Assembly (NCBI GenBank): GCA_037013685.1 | Contig: CM072886.1 | Coordinates: forward strand, 73,187,859-73,251,858 | Reading direction: 5' to 3' | DNA: 64,000 nt | From: Acridotheres tristis | Lineage: Eukaryota; Chordata; Aves; Passeriformes; Sturnidae | In this document: one piece after another, positions 13,024 through 25,700 of the stretch | Layout: each line of letters starts with the position of its first letter | Position numbering within the stretch: the first letter of the stretch is position 1 | The notes under the pieces: generated by a model | What the model was told of the DNA's origin: nothing | What the model saw: only the letters and a program-made list of their open reading frames with translations | Databases searched by the model: none | Position numbers and translations under genes: made by a program

Positions 13024-13600
13024 CTAATTAACATCTTTTTTATACCGTGTCACCCAGAACTGCTGCCAGCTCTCAAGGTGAGGCTGCCCCAGCTCAGAGC
13101 AGAGCAGGACAATCCCCTCCCTTGCCTGGCTGGTGATGCTGTGCCTGATGCCCCCAGGACAGGGTTGGCTCTCCTGGCTGCCAGGGCACTGCTGGCTCAT
13201 GGTCAACTTGCCATGGACCAGGACCCCCAGGGCCCTTTCTACCGCACTGTTTTTAACATTTATTTTCTCAATCTGTCTGTACATCCAGGGTTGTCCCATC
13301 TCAGGTGCAGAATCCAGCACTTTCTCCTGTTGAATTTCACATGGTTGGTGATTGCCCAGCACTCTGATTTGTTGAGGTTTCTGCAGGGTCTCCCTGTGTT
13401 GGAGGGAGTCAACAGCATCTCCCAGTTTTGCATCATCTGCAACCTTCCTTAGTATCCCTTCCAGATTTGTTTCCAAGTCCTTTATGAGCATGTTGAAGAG
13501 CACAGGGCTGAGGTTGAATCCCTGAAGAACATCCCAGTCTGATGTTGCCCCATTCACTACAACCTTTTGCACTAGATACAATCTGAACACACTGTTGGGA
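13024..13600 (-). mobile_element. CR1 LINE reverse-transcriptase fragment, antisense, 3'-truncated
   Basis: The minus strand encodes the back half of a CR1 reverse transcriptase. It has the 'LSPVLFNMLIKDL' stretch, a decayed catalytic box (VADDAKL in place of FADDTKL), then 'LVHGKLTMSQQCPGSQ' and 'GGIRHSITSQAREGIVLL'. A 188-codon frame is open throughout but changes register relative to the ancestral protein. The middle part (KSECWAITNHVKFN) is in another frame, so the copy carries compensating indels. Unusually for CR1, the 3' UTR is missing: the element stops at the 'ataaaaaagatgtta' region. It belongs to the same subfamily as the copy at 49885-50983, with a 53-base exact inverted match (13172-13224 against 50350-50402). 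Confidence 0.9.
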
Positions 13601-16477
13601 AGTCACCAAGCCTGTGTGCTGTGCATTGGTATTACATGGCAAAATCCTCCACTTTTTTCCATAATAAATAGTAAAAATACTTTAAATTCATAGATATTGA
13701 CCATAGAATATTGGTGTATAAATATTCATGTAGGTGAATGCTTGTACATTTGTGTAATTAGCTTGCATAATATTAACTTTACTATTAAAATTCTGTCTTA
13801 GAGATGACCCAGTTATTGTATCAATTTCCATTCACATATACCAACGTTATTTTTTTTTCAATGTAAGTGGCATGGCTAGGCATCAAAATATCAGGAGAAC
13901 GAGTCTTGCGGTATTTTTTTAGTATCAGTTTTTACTGTGTATATAGAGTTCTTGGCTCTTTATGGGTGTGTTGAAAGAAAACTTTTCTGCCAGTTACCAC
14001 TAAAGAAGCAATAATTGACCTAAATTTCTGATGAAAACTTTAACAAGATACTGGTGGATCTTATTTGCTCCTAAAGCAGCTATATAAGCATTTTTTTTCT
14101 AAGAACTAAATGCACACTGTTCCTGTTTGAGAAGCTCAAACTTTCATTATCTCTGTGCTTTTAGGTTCTCGTTCTCACCATCCCTATTTCATTATAAGAA
14201 ATCAGATTTAGTAGGCTATTACAACCCTTAGGTATTGTGTTTTACTTCTTCACTCATTTTGCCTTCTGTATTTCATTATGCAAGTATTTCCATTTGCTGC
14301 CCTGAAGGATTTCTTTTTCATTATCTTGACCAGAATTTGCTTATGTGTCCTCATTTTGTTTGTATTAAAAATTTATGTAAAAGTATTTGTAAATAAGAAC
14401 AAACCATATAACTCATATGTGGAAACAGCACAGTGATGCTCTGCACATACACTGAAATATAAGAGACATAAAAGGGAAAATTGAATGTAGTTACTGCTAT
14501 ATAGGAAAGCATCTAATTAATTGGCAGAACATCTGGGAAGTAATTTAATAACGTGATTTTTAATGTAGAAAGGAAAAAGCCCTAATATCACAGCTTTTCC
14601 CAGACAACCTGCAGGATGCAGTAATCTGTCAGAACAGTCATGGATTATGCTAAATGCCAAGCCAAACGGTCAGCCCATCCCAACCCACACATGACTTTTA
14701 AAAACCTTTCAATCCAGGCCCAAAAGTACCTTCAGAAGATATCCACATATAAAATAGATAAAAATATGATGGTTTGGCTGATACTCATTCTCTATTTATA
14801 TATATAAACTTTATTCAATATTTTACATCTCAGTTAAATTCCCTGTTTGGAGATTAGACAAGGAAATATGAAATCATGTTCTTTCTGTTTTATACCCTGC
14901 ATATTCATCATTCCATCTTTTCTTGTCATTCATACTGACAGTAATTGCTTCTGTTTTTTCTTGAAAATACCATTCTTCTTCACAACTGCATTTTTTCATA
15001 GGTTTCCATATAAATTTCTTCATATATACAATCCTTAACATTCCATGAGTTTTTGGAAACTGTGCTGCTCAGGAGCCAGAGGTCAGGCAAAGATGCTCTT
15101 CTCCTTTGATCTTTGATTCCAAAGCACAGTGCACAGAGTGGCCGCAGGCTGGTGATCCCACAGCTGACAGCTAAATCCTGATTATAAAGCAGCCATTTTG
15201 CCTAGAGCTCCAAGATAGTGAATAAGGGTGGCTTCCTTGATTCATTTCAAAGCCTCCTCTGTTGGAGCCTCACTTAACAAGTTTCCCCTGGAAGATAATG
15301 AACCAGAACCAGATCCATATTACTGGATCCTACTTTAAAAGAGCTCCCTACTTCCCAGCAGATGTTATTTCCAAGCAGGTCACTCTGAGTGGCCAAAGGG
15401 ATGAGTGAGACCTTGTGGGCAGAAAGTATACACATGGAGGGGCAAAGGCCAGGCTGCTCATGGGGATTGGGCACCAGATTGCCTATGGTGACAGGAGGAC
15501 AAGCTGCTTTGGAAAATGAGAGGGTTTGAGCAATAGCAAATGCTTTTCTGCCACTAAGACTGGGGAAAAAAACATCTGCATCCTTTCTGCTTCTTGTTGC
15601 CCTTCTGGGACCTGGATCCTACTCACAATACCTCTGATAATTTATTTACTTTGACTTTGGGTTAAAAGCAAAAAAGAATCTCTGCATGGATTTTAGTAAA
15701 ACTGTTATAATCTCGACCCAAATGTGAACAATGCCAGCAGGTGCCTAAGACTCTTCGGAACTGACCACTGGAAACTCATTTGTGTCAGCTCAGTGCTGTG
15801 CAGGGAAGCAATGGGCTTCCTGATGTGTGGATACTCCTACATAATTTAGACTGTAAGAAAATCCTTTCTCAGTTTATTCACCATTTTAGTTCAAGGTCCA
15901 GGGAAGCCAGTGTCATGCCACTTACTATGAAGCCTTTTTCAGTGCTGATTTCTCTGAATCTATGCTCATTTTGTTACTTTTATCCCATGCTACTTTTCAT
16001 ACTTTCATTTAATATTAGCAATATTTTAGAGGATGGCAACAGGCTCACTGTGATATTGTACCAAAAGTAAAAAAAAGAAAGAAAAAGAAAAAAACAAAAC
16101 CTGAAGCTTAGAGAATAAATGTTTTCTTCCTACTTGATGATTTCTCTTTGTTTATTATATATTCTAAATTACTGGGTCTGGGACTCACAGATAAAAGGAA
16201 AAAAGGTGACAGGGGCTGGGGAAAGTGTACAGATGGCAATTTGAATACTTTTTCTGACAAAGCTATAAGGATGCCAGAGATTATTTCCAGACTGTTTATT
16301 ATACTGGGTCCATCCTACTGTGTGATAATTATATTACTGAGAGTTTGAGACTCTTGTATAATATGGAATCAAATTACAAGCAAGAACCACTGATCTCAAG
16401 TCCTGTTCCTTGTCACTGTGAGTTTCCCTTTCTTACCTTGTGGAAAAGACTGAGAACTGAAGACGGGAGACCTTTCA
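13601..16477. other. AT-rich noncoding interval with a less AT-rich patch at 15060-15500
   Basis: I see no transposon, RNA or exon that can be supported. The patch at 15060-15500 is richer in GC than its flanks and non-repetitive, and might be an old unrecognised repeat or a conserved element. It has no convincing coding frame. Confidence 0.45.
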
Positions 16478-16657
16478 ATGGAACTTTATAGCATATATTG
16501 GATAGAGAATCAAAGGTCACGCAGGCAAAATCATCTCTGTGTACACAACTGCCTGACTTGACACAGGATTACTCCTGTTTCCAGACAGACTCCAAAGTTT
16601 GTCATCTGAAAGCAGCCTTTGGACAGCAGCAACTGTGGTTGTGCATCAGAAGGACAG
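16478..16657 (+). other. Possible exon-like segment ending in a consensus splice donor
   Basis: The segment ends in AGGACAG|GTAAGAGT at 16657/16658, close to the ideal vertebrate donor, and a frame is open from 16498 across the junction. The 5' border is weaker ('aactttatag', AG near 16487). The deduced peptide shows no domain I recognise. It could be an exon of a noncoding RNA or of an unseen gene, or a chance donor; single donor-like sites are expected every few kb. Confidence 0.15.
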
Positions 16658-16949
16658 GTAAGAGTAGCATGATCAGTACCATAATCCATGGTCATCCAAA
16701 CCCCATAATAGTGACCTAGGAAGTTGAAGTAGAGAGAGCATGATATATGTGATTATGTAATTGTTAACAGAGGCATTGAGTTTTTACAGACAATGAGGTT
16801 GCCTTGGGAGAACAGTGTCTCCTCTGGCTGGGGAATATTCCTGAGACTGATAGCCAGCTCTTTCTCCCTCTCTCTGTCTCCCCCTGGACACAAACACTTA
16901 GTTATCCAGTTGGTTCTTTATGAGGAATAGCTCGCTTCTCCGTTTACTT

Positions 16950-17383
16950 AGTACCATCATAATGTACTGAGAGAGTTGGCATTTCCTGCAGAGCAGATTG
17001 CACATGGCAGCCAGAAACTTGTGAGGAAAGCAGGGCTCCCTCACACATAATGGTGGCTTGGGAAGGCAAACGTCCCAGCTCTAAATGCCCCCTGCTTCCT
17101 TCTTCTTCACCCACCTCATATGCTGAGCATGATGCCACATGGTATAGAAGTTTGGTCAGTTGGGATCAGCTTTCCTGGATGTATCCCCTCCCAGATTCTT
17201 GTATACCAGCAGCCTGTTTGCTACTGGGAAAGTATGAAAAGTAGAAAAGGCTTTGATGCTGTGCAAGCATTTCTCAGCAATAACAACATCCCTGTGTTAT
17301 CAACACCGTTTTCAGCACAAATCTAAAATATACTCCCATGCTGGCTACTATGATGAAAATTAACTATCCCAGCCAGACCAGGT
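16950..17383 (-). mobile_element. ERV LTR fragment, antisense, lacking its 3' end
   Basis: Read on the minus strand from 17383 down, it starts with a 'ctggctgggatagttaa' block, then 'catagtagccagcatggg', 'gatttgtgctgaaaacgg', 'tgctgagaaatgcttgcaca' and 'cagctgatcccaactgacc'. This is the same LTR family as 3270-3850, with shared downstream words such as 'tatgtgtgagggagccctgc'. Homology fades near 16950, before the poly(A)-signal/U5 part, so the LTR is 3'-truncated. No internal retroviral genes adjoin it. The short open frames on both strands are by-products of the LTR. Confidence 0.75.
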
Positions 17384-18714
17384 GCATGAGTGCACGTGCA
17401 GACAACCCAAATACTAGCAGTCCACACAGATTGCAAAATTTCTGCACAATACCTGGCCTGTGGTACAGATCTGCTATATAAGTGTTAGATTTAAAACCAC
17501 CAAATTTCTGGTATAGATGAAGCAAATTATCAAATCATAGGCTTAAAAAACCAAAAAAACCCTTCCATCTAAATTAGTTGTGCACTCAAAACTTTATTGT
17601 TCAAAATTAGAATGATTTATGAGACATCATCTTTAAAAAGTATGAGCATTTGAACAATATCTGAATTCTGGCAATATCTATATATTTCAAAATACGTGAT
17701 TCTTCTGTTCAGCAACACTTGCACTCTCTTTTCAAACTGTCCTTCATTGCAGTGTTACATGACTCAGAATATGTACAAGATTAAGGCCAACCTTGCTGTA
17801 AAAATCATGCCTCACTCCCAACATGAGCTTCTGAATGGATCTCTTACGGAACAAAAAGCAGTCAGTGAAGAAGGAAAGTTAACAGTTAACTGCTGGCTTC
17901 AGTAGATTTGAAGTAGCAAAGAAGAGGAATATTGGTATTTCAAGATCATGTAAAATTATATACCTTTAGAAGGCAGGATTAAAAATATATGAAATATGCT
18001 ATTACACAACAGCTACCTTAACATAATATAAGCAGAAAGCATAATGACTGTCACCTTCTCTTTTTTGCAGTTTTATTGACTTTTTTCTCATTTGGGCAAA
18101 AAGAGAATTTCCTGTGTGATTTGAGAAGTGAGAGTAGCATGAATGTATATGAATTCAATATAAATAATGTTTGAAATGTTATTGAGTAGAGATAATGAAT
18201 CTTCACTGTCAAATTTCAAAAATTCCTATTAGAGTACTACAATAGTGCTAAAAATGATACACCTTGCAAATGCAAGCTTTTAATGGTGCCTTATTTGTCT
18301 TGCAAAGATTGCATTTGACTAAGCCTTAGAGAAACATAAGGAATTGCTAAAGCTCTCATAGCCTCCACACTTGTCAATGCCCTTTCCATTCTGTGTAAGA
18401 CCAAAAGATGAATGAGCTGTAAGTCACGTACGTCCACACAGAAGGCAAAATGAAACTACAACTTTGAAAAACTGACCTATAGATAACTTTCCCACTAACT
18501 AAATTGCACCACATGGCAATGTCAGATTTTATGTCTATCAAAATCCAATAAAAAACCCCACATAGAAGGCAACCTATATTTTTTGACAACTCACAATGAG
18601 TCAATACAACTGTCTCGGATCTTATCTCAAAAACAGTAATTACAAAAAAAGTACTTCGGTTTTACAATAGCATCTTAATTTAAGAATCAGCAGAAATTCT
18701 CCTTAACTTTCGTG
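17384..18714. other. AT-rich noncoding interval
   Basis: No supported feature; short random open frames only. Confidence 0.5.
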
Positions 18715-19056
18715 TTACATATGAGCATCTGCAAATCTAACAATGCTTGGTGAGTGGTCACTTAGGCCAGTGTCTGCTAGAAAACACCGACACCATCGAC
18801 GGACTCTTGCAGTGACCGCATGGTGTGAATGTGTCAGCTTGGTGGTGAAAGGTGCCAAGCCTTTAAAGGTGAGGAGTAGGAGGATGCTTTGTTCCCTCAT
18901 TTCCCATCTGCTTTCTTCAAATATGCAACAGGCAGCTATATTACTTTGGGTGCAAAAAACTCTGTGCAGCCTTGAGTGGGTGCCTTTGCAGATAGAAATG
19001 TATTGAGATATGCCTTTGAAAATCCAGAGGCTCAAATCTTTAAAGCCCAGCATCAA
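18715..19056. other. Unidentified block open on both strands, with clustered CpG
   Basis: The plus strand is open for 87 codons (18743-19006) and the minus strand for 113 (18715-19056) over the same DNA. The segment near 18785-18822 holds several CpG dinucleotides in about 40 bases, rare for the surroundings. Neither peptide shows a domain I recognise. Candidates are an unrecognised transposon remnant, a retrocopy relic or a conserved noncoding element. A further arginine-rich 67-codon frame follows at 19202-19405, also unrecognised. Confidence 0.2.
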
Positions 19057-19405
19057 AGAGGTTATGAAAAAATGGCAAAGACTAAGTTTCAGAAATTAAA
19101 CCAAAGACCTATTCCACTCTCTACACACCAAAATATGAATGCTTAACGAGTGAAGAAGGATCTGCAGTCCATTTTCAAGATACAATTGTTCTAGGAAGGC
19201 TGTGAGAAGGCCCAGGCCCTATGCAAGAATGGCTAGGGAGAGCATGGATGAAGTTCTGGAAGAGGAGACCTCTTCCATGCACAGAGCACCTCTTGAGCAA
19301 GGGGGGAAAAAGCATGCCAGGCCCAAGGCACTAAAGGAAAAAATATTGGGAGAATTAGCATCATCATCAGCATTGCTGCTCCTTTTGCATTCTTCTTTGT
19401 GGTAG

Positions 19406-22400
19406 TTATTTTATCATCTGGCTTGGAAGTGGCCCTAAACTTAGCATGGCAAATCTGTAGTGATCCCTACCCTGATCTATGAAACAGTTTATAATTTCTG
19501 TCATCTGAATAAATACATTTAACTCTCATTCAGTCTCATAAAAAACATAGGATCAGTTTAAAAAAGAGGAAACAGCAACTTAATATCAACAACTCAAAAA
19601 TGCCCCAGATATGTAAACATTAAAACCAGGTAAGCTTTAAAGGAATTATTCTGAGACAGGCTCATTGAGTCATAAAAATTTTTCTATGTGTAAATTGAAG
19701 CCTTCTATTCACTTTCTACACTATAGGCTAGCTCATGGATGCCGTTATGCACAATTGAAACAATTTCCTGTTTTTAAACTGCTAACCTCTTCAATGCAAA
19801 AGGCAATTCATTACACAATAAAATAACAATAACAAATAAATGTAGCTTCACCATAGTACTAATAGTTGTTTGTTGCCTATTCACAACAAATTTTGGTGAG
19901 AGTTTAATTTATACTAAAAGATTACTTCCCCTGATGCTTATCAACTCTGTTGCATCTGACAGTATTTATCACGTCTTTTGCCTCTATAAGTTTAAAACAG
20001 GAACAAAAAGGAACGTGAGGGAAAGAGTGTGTGACCTAATCCTTTTAGGAAAGTTTTGTAATTCTTTGTTCCATAAACTACTGAGAAAAAAGAGTATGCG
20101 TTCTCAGTGTGCTATTTCCTATTACAACTGAATGGACAGCTTACGTCCATCAAAAGCTCTCATCCCCAAATTCTAGATTGCAGATTTTTCTTTCCTAGTC
20201 TATGTCATAAACCAATTCTGAAGCTTATGTGAACATAAAGTAGTTAATTAAATATTCTAAATTGGCAAATGAACTAGCACATACTCCTTAAAACAGAAAA
20301 GCCCTTTTTCCTGGGTTAGTTTTACTGACTTAGTTAAGCTTCAGATTAGGATAAAATCAGCAAAAGAGGAGAGTAAGAGAACAGATGACTCCTGTCTTTC
20401 AGAAGCAAGCTGCTAATTTGTTTCCACTCATAAGAAGGTCCCTACCTTCCTTCCTTTTCAAAACTTCAGATATCAATATGTGGTCCAGCTAATGATTATG
20501 CAGTATATAATATAGTATATATAATTGCTATTTTCAGTACCAATTTCTTAAATTTTCCTAATATTTTGCTTTTACATTTAGTGGAAGATTTATTTCTGAG
20601 AGATTTCTTTTTCTTAACAGGAGTTTGAACTCCTCTCAAATTTCAGAAAGATTTCCTTAATAAATTATGTAAAAAAACTGTGGGAATTGATTTTTTATTT
20701 TTCCTAACTCAATTTCTAAGAAGCTAAAATGAAAGAAATAAAATGTTTTCTTTTGAAGAACTTTTAAACTTGACTTTTGTTATCTATGAGCTAGTTGTGG
20801 GAAGTCATTAAGCATTGATGCTAAATGATTTTTTTAATTAGTAGTGGTAATTTTCCATGGTGAAATGTGTCCTATTACTATTCATCATATTGAAAGTTAC
20901 TACAACTTATTAAACAACTTATTAAATAGAAACTATTTCATTTTCTATAACCTTATTAACCTAGGAATTACTGTTAGAAATAATAATCACACACTTTTAA
21001 AGGCATTTGTCATGTTCTTTGACCAAAAAGCTTATATACATTTACACATGTATGTGACAGAACATATTCCATAATTTCTCCAATTGCAAAGGTTGTGATA
21101 ACAATCTGAAAGTATTTTGTAAGTGTTTGCAGAAAAGCAAACAAATGCTTTATATTAGAAAAACCTTTACCCTATTTCAGTGCTTTCCTTGCAAGAGGGG
21201 AAGAAAAGTAGGGGGAAAAAAAGGCCCTTTTAGGGATAATGGTTTACGACTTGTACAATGTATATGTCCTCAACAAAAATTATCCATTCAGGGTGCTTCC
21301 TGTCTCTTTTAAAGCACTCATTTAAAACCCTATTTGTCTTAAAATTACTGAATTAGAGAGATAAAAATTACATCTGTGCTAAACTGCATTGAGTTTCATT
21401 TATTTTATTCTTCTGCAAAACACCATGTTTATAAAGGAGGTGCACATCCTTATTGCTACTGTGTTGACGAAATAACTTCTGTTTTAAAAATCTTTTGGGT
21501 TTTACATTCATGTAGTAGAGAGGTCATTTAAGAAATCGTTAGATGTTTTCCCAGGAACAACTGAAAAACATTTTAAAAAATTAAACTATGACAGTAGATA
21601 TTAAAAGTTCACTGTAGAGTGCTTATAACACATTTCCTGCTCTGTCTTTTTGTTAATATCTGAGACTCCAAATGTTGCAGAAAAGAAAATTCTCACAGAA
21701 TTCCTCTGAATAACACATATCTCTGGAGCACATATCTCTGATATCACATATCCTCTGTAACACATATCTTGATCAGATGACCAGTCAAAATGTTAATATA
21801 TGGTCTTTTTCAAACGTTTTGAGTACAAAGATAATTTTAAGTGTCCCAAAAATGAATGAAAAATGTGTTTACATTTGTGTTTAAAATTAGAGTATAACAG
21901 CTTTATCTGTTACTCTATCTTCATTAGCCGCAAAGTTTTACCTGGCACCAGGTTCATTTTCAATTTTCTGTCTCTTACCCAAAGTCTAACTTTCAGAGAT
22001 GATGAGCATGAAAAAAACCTTGGTTTTGTAGGACCAGGAATGCCCAACTGTTCCTCTAGCACAGTAATCCAACTAAATTCACCAGTACTGAGACATCCAG
22101 AAAAAATGATCCTGTCGAAATGAGGTATTCAATTCCTTTTTGTCCTCTTTTATAATGAGCAGCACAAGTATTTTCTAAGGAATTTACAAGGTGCTAATAA
22201 TTAATGCCTATTAATTTACATTAAATCCCTTAAGAAAAGATGTTATGTAATTGAAAAGTATTATTATTCCTCATTCAAAGTATGAGCTTTATTCCTCATT
22301 TTACAAGTGGAGCATTCTGTCTGCTTTTCTATTGGCTAAGTTCCAAAGTGGGAAGACTTTTAATTACCTGCTAGAGTGACAAGGGCCATTAGGCAGCTTT

Positions 22401-22565
22401 GGGTGCAGCTTCTCATTGAGAAACCGGTGCTTCCAGCCTACAGAGGATTGTATGTGCCATTTACTGCACAGGAATCAATTAAAAATCTGGAATGTCAACT
22501 AAAGAAGAGAAGGACGAGCTGTGATGACATTATGCTAATTGATTCCAGTAGTTGTGCTGAAGTGA
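19406..22565. other. AT-rich noncoding interval
   Basis: Apart from the small tandem repeat at 21711-21770 I see no gene, RNA or transposon in this interval. Confidence 0.5.
21711..21770. repeat. Short imperfect tandem repeat, about 16-bp period
   Basis: The word CACATATC recurs at 21714, 21729, 21745 and 21761, a spacing of 15-16 bases, with partly conserved TCTG-type spacers. This is a four-copy degenerate array. Confidence 0.7.
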
Positions 22566-22726
22566 GTCATAGAACAATATCATAGGATTAGTGATTCAGA
22601 TGGATTGGAATAATGGAATAGTTCAGGTTGGAAAAGACCTTTAAGATCATTGAGTCCAACTGTTAACCCATACTGCCAAGCCCATCACTAAACCACGTCC
22701 CTAAGTGCCACATCTACAAGTCTTTT
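22566..22726 (-). mobile_element. CR1 LINE 3' end fragment, antisense
   Basis: The plus strand shows the antisense CR1 tail ('gtcatagaaca', 'tcataggatta'), then 'caggttggaaaagacctttaa', 'gagtccaactgttaaccc', 'cactaaaccacgtccctaag' and 'cacatctacaagtctttt'. This is the last 130-160 bases of a CR1 inserted on the minus strand. Substitutions and small gaps in the tail indicate an old copy. Confidence 0.88.
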
Positions 22727-25700
22727 CATAATATTAGATGATTATCATTTCCTGTAAAGCTCATTTTGTTTATCTAACCTTTGATTAATATTTTTTGAAG
22801 GGCTACCATTTCCTGCCAGGTATTGATTACTTTAATTGAACAGTGTTCTAGTACCTCAGCAAGAGCACAAAAATCAGACATTCATCTGAGCATGTTTCTT
22901 GTACAAACAGAAACATTATTCATCATAATACTCACACCGACAATCATTTCTGTTAACATTCCAGAACATATACTTTCTGTCTTACCATTTCCTAATATAC
23001 CAAAACACTCTACATGCATTTGAATTGTTTTTTACTTGGCATTCAGCAATATTCAAGAAAAAACGGAAATATGGGAGAAAACATTTCTTACCTTGATTTT
23101 TGGATACCTTCTCTGTATTTTTTTTCCACAGTGATTCATGTTTAAACATACAGTATTAATAGAAAAAAAAAATCTGAAAATGTGATCTTGTAAAGGATGA
23201 AGAATATTTACTGATATTGTGATCATGCAGTATTGCATGTTATTGTGTGGTAAGAACTGGGTGTATTACTGTATCTCATGAAATCTTCTTGTACCTATTT
23301 TACAGGCTGGAAAGAATTTCTGGTTAAACAGCAACTCCATTGACTCCATGCAATATTCCAGCCAGATGGGAATATTCATTTTGAATTAACTAAAATTGGG
23401 CATGTTTAGACAATAATGAGTAATTTAAATCACATTGATTTATACGTATCTTTCCAAATATTACTTACAGCTATGAAGGAGGGTGAATGAGATGCAAATA
23501 GAATAATCAATCTGTTGAATAAACAGTCAAGTATAGAAATGATAGCATTAGACAGAGGCTATCACAACTGTATTTATCAAATGTAGATGCTGATATGGGG
23601 TGAAGCTGAGAACTCCACAAACAACAAAGCTAGCCTTTCTAAGAAACCTAGCAAATCTTTCAGGTTTATCATAAAATTCAGCACAATCATGCCAGAAAAT
23701 ACTTAGATACATCATGGCTATTTGCTAGCCAGTTAAAATTTAGAGAATCCTTCTTAAGTGGAATAGTACGTGAGTTGCATTTTGACAATAGGTGAAGTAG
23801 TGGATGTTCTTGAAAAATTTGAGAATGATACTTAACCACAGAACTGCACTGTACAGAGATAACTTACAGGAGATTGTAAACTACAGAAGAGGTTGAGCTC
23901 ATGACTACCAGAAACCATTGTTCTTAATTAATAATTCCTAGCTATTTTTACTGTGGTACTCTCCTTCTGGAGCCTGCAAAAAAGGCAGGAACTTCCACTA
24001 CCAGAGATTCTGCAAGGTGAGCATTGCTCCTTTCTCCTTTTTCCCAGTACAGTCCCCTTCATACACTGGTCCTGCCTCCCATGGCCTCTTTCTGTGTGTG
24101 TGCTCTTTACCTTTAAACTGATTGTTCATATTCCCACTTTCAACCTTCTCTCTTGGCTGAATCTCCACTAAAAGAGCTTTCTGTTAGGAGAAAGGGGCTT
24201 TTCATAGTGATACAAGGTGGAGGCTAGGGAAAAGAAAACTGACCTATTTTCTTTGACCTAGCTATTTATGAATGAGTTCTGCTGGTCAACACAGCATGAT
24301 GTTAGTTTTTGATTGGAGCTTGTACCTATTAATAGGACACAAAACAAAATTTGCCACAGCTCAAGGTGTGTGATGCAGTCATTCTCTTATAAGAAGAAGA
24401 AATAAAGCAAAAGATGCTTTTCTTTAATTCTTTTTGTTTGGTTGATTTGGTTTGTTGATTTCTTGAGGATATTTTTTCTTAGCTTTGCTACACTGTTCCT
24501 TGGACCACTCTAAGCTATTCTGATATTTTATTTCTAGTGTAGCTGGAGATGTCTATTTACATTTGAAGGGCAGAAAACTGCAACTATAGATTGACATAAT
24601 ACTGACCAGTTGCACATTCATTTCAGCAGGACCTGGCAGGATATTCAGCAGGTATGTCCTTGTGGTTTTTGGAAAACAACCAGTCATCCTGGTTGCACAA
24701 AATATCCACACATAAGAATTATTTAAGAGGGCTGCACACTGAGTGATTGCTATTTCTTAAAATCTGGGCATAAATTATTATTATTTCTTATTGATAGATT
24801 GAAGAACTATTTGAATTTAACATCCCAGATTACACCTGGGAATGCTCATGTCACAGGGCAACTGCTTGGAGTTGAATTATGCTCCATGGCCAGATCACAA
24901 GTTGTAGCCATTTTCACCTCAAAAAAATGTGCAAACAGACTCTAAAAACTTTCTACCTAGCAGAGAAAGGGAGCACTCACTGCTAATATAAGGCACCTGA
25001 CAACCCTTACCTGTGCAGTTTGCATGCCATTAATCCTGCATCCCAAGATTTAAATTGTAAAAGAAATTCAAATTTCATGAAATAACATTTCTCTTTGGTT
25101 TAATGTAACAATTCTGATTATTGACTTAGCTGTGGGTTATAAATTATTAAATGGGAACAAGTTTGGTTCAGGTATATTCAGTCTGTCACTAGGGATCTTT
25201 CTTTTCTGGACATGCTGTCATCTGTATTTTCTAGACGGAAAACAGAGTGTTAGCATCCCATTGATTGCTACACATGTCCTTAATCCAGCCAATAGCAGGT
25301 AAAGGACAAAAGCAGAAGAAATTCCACAGGAAAGCTTTGTCTAATTTGAGTTGGACTCAGTATATGTGTGGGGGGGAAAGCTTCTGTTTGGTTTTGTTCT
25401 TGGGAGTTTTTGTTGTGGTTTTCAACCTCGACACCTGTCTGCCTTTGAAAGCACATTTGCAGGTCAATTCTGTCTATCTAGCTTCCCTGTCACCAATCTC
25501 CACAGTCAGTAAGTCTCATCTGGATCTTGGTATGAGATCAAAATGTTTTATTTTATTTTGTTTTCAATATATATTGTTTTACATTTTTTATTTTCTATTG
25601 TTTTCTTGAATCACAAATAGTCTTACTTCTGGGGTGACTTAGCATTTGTATCACTGCCCTTTCCTGCCTCCCATATTCTTTATGAAACCTTTTAAATTCA

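Noticed and set aside
13024..13590. 188-codon frame as a host gene
   Set aside because: It is CR1 reverse-transcriptase sequence with register shifts and a missing 3' end.
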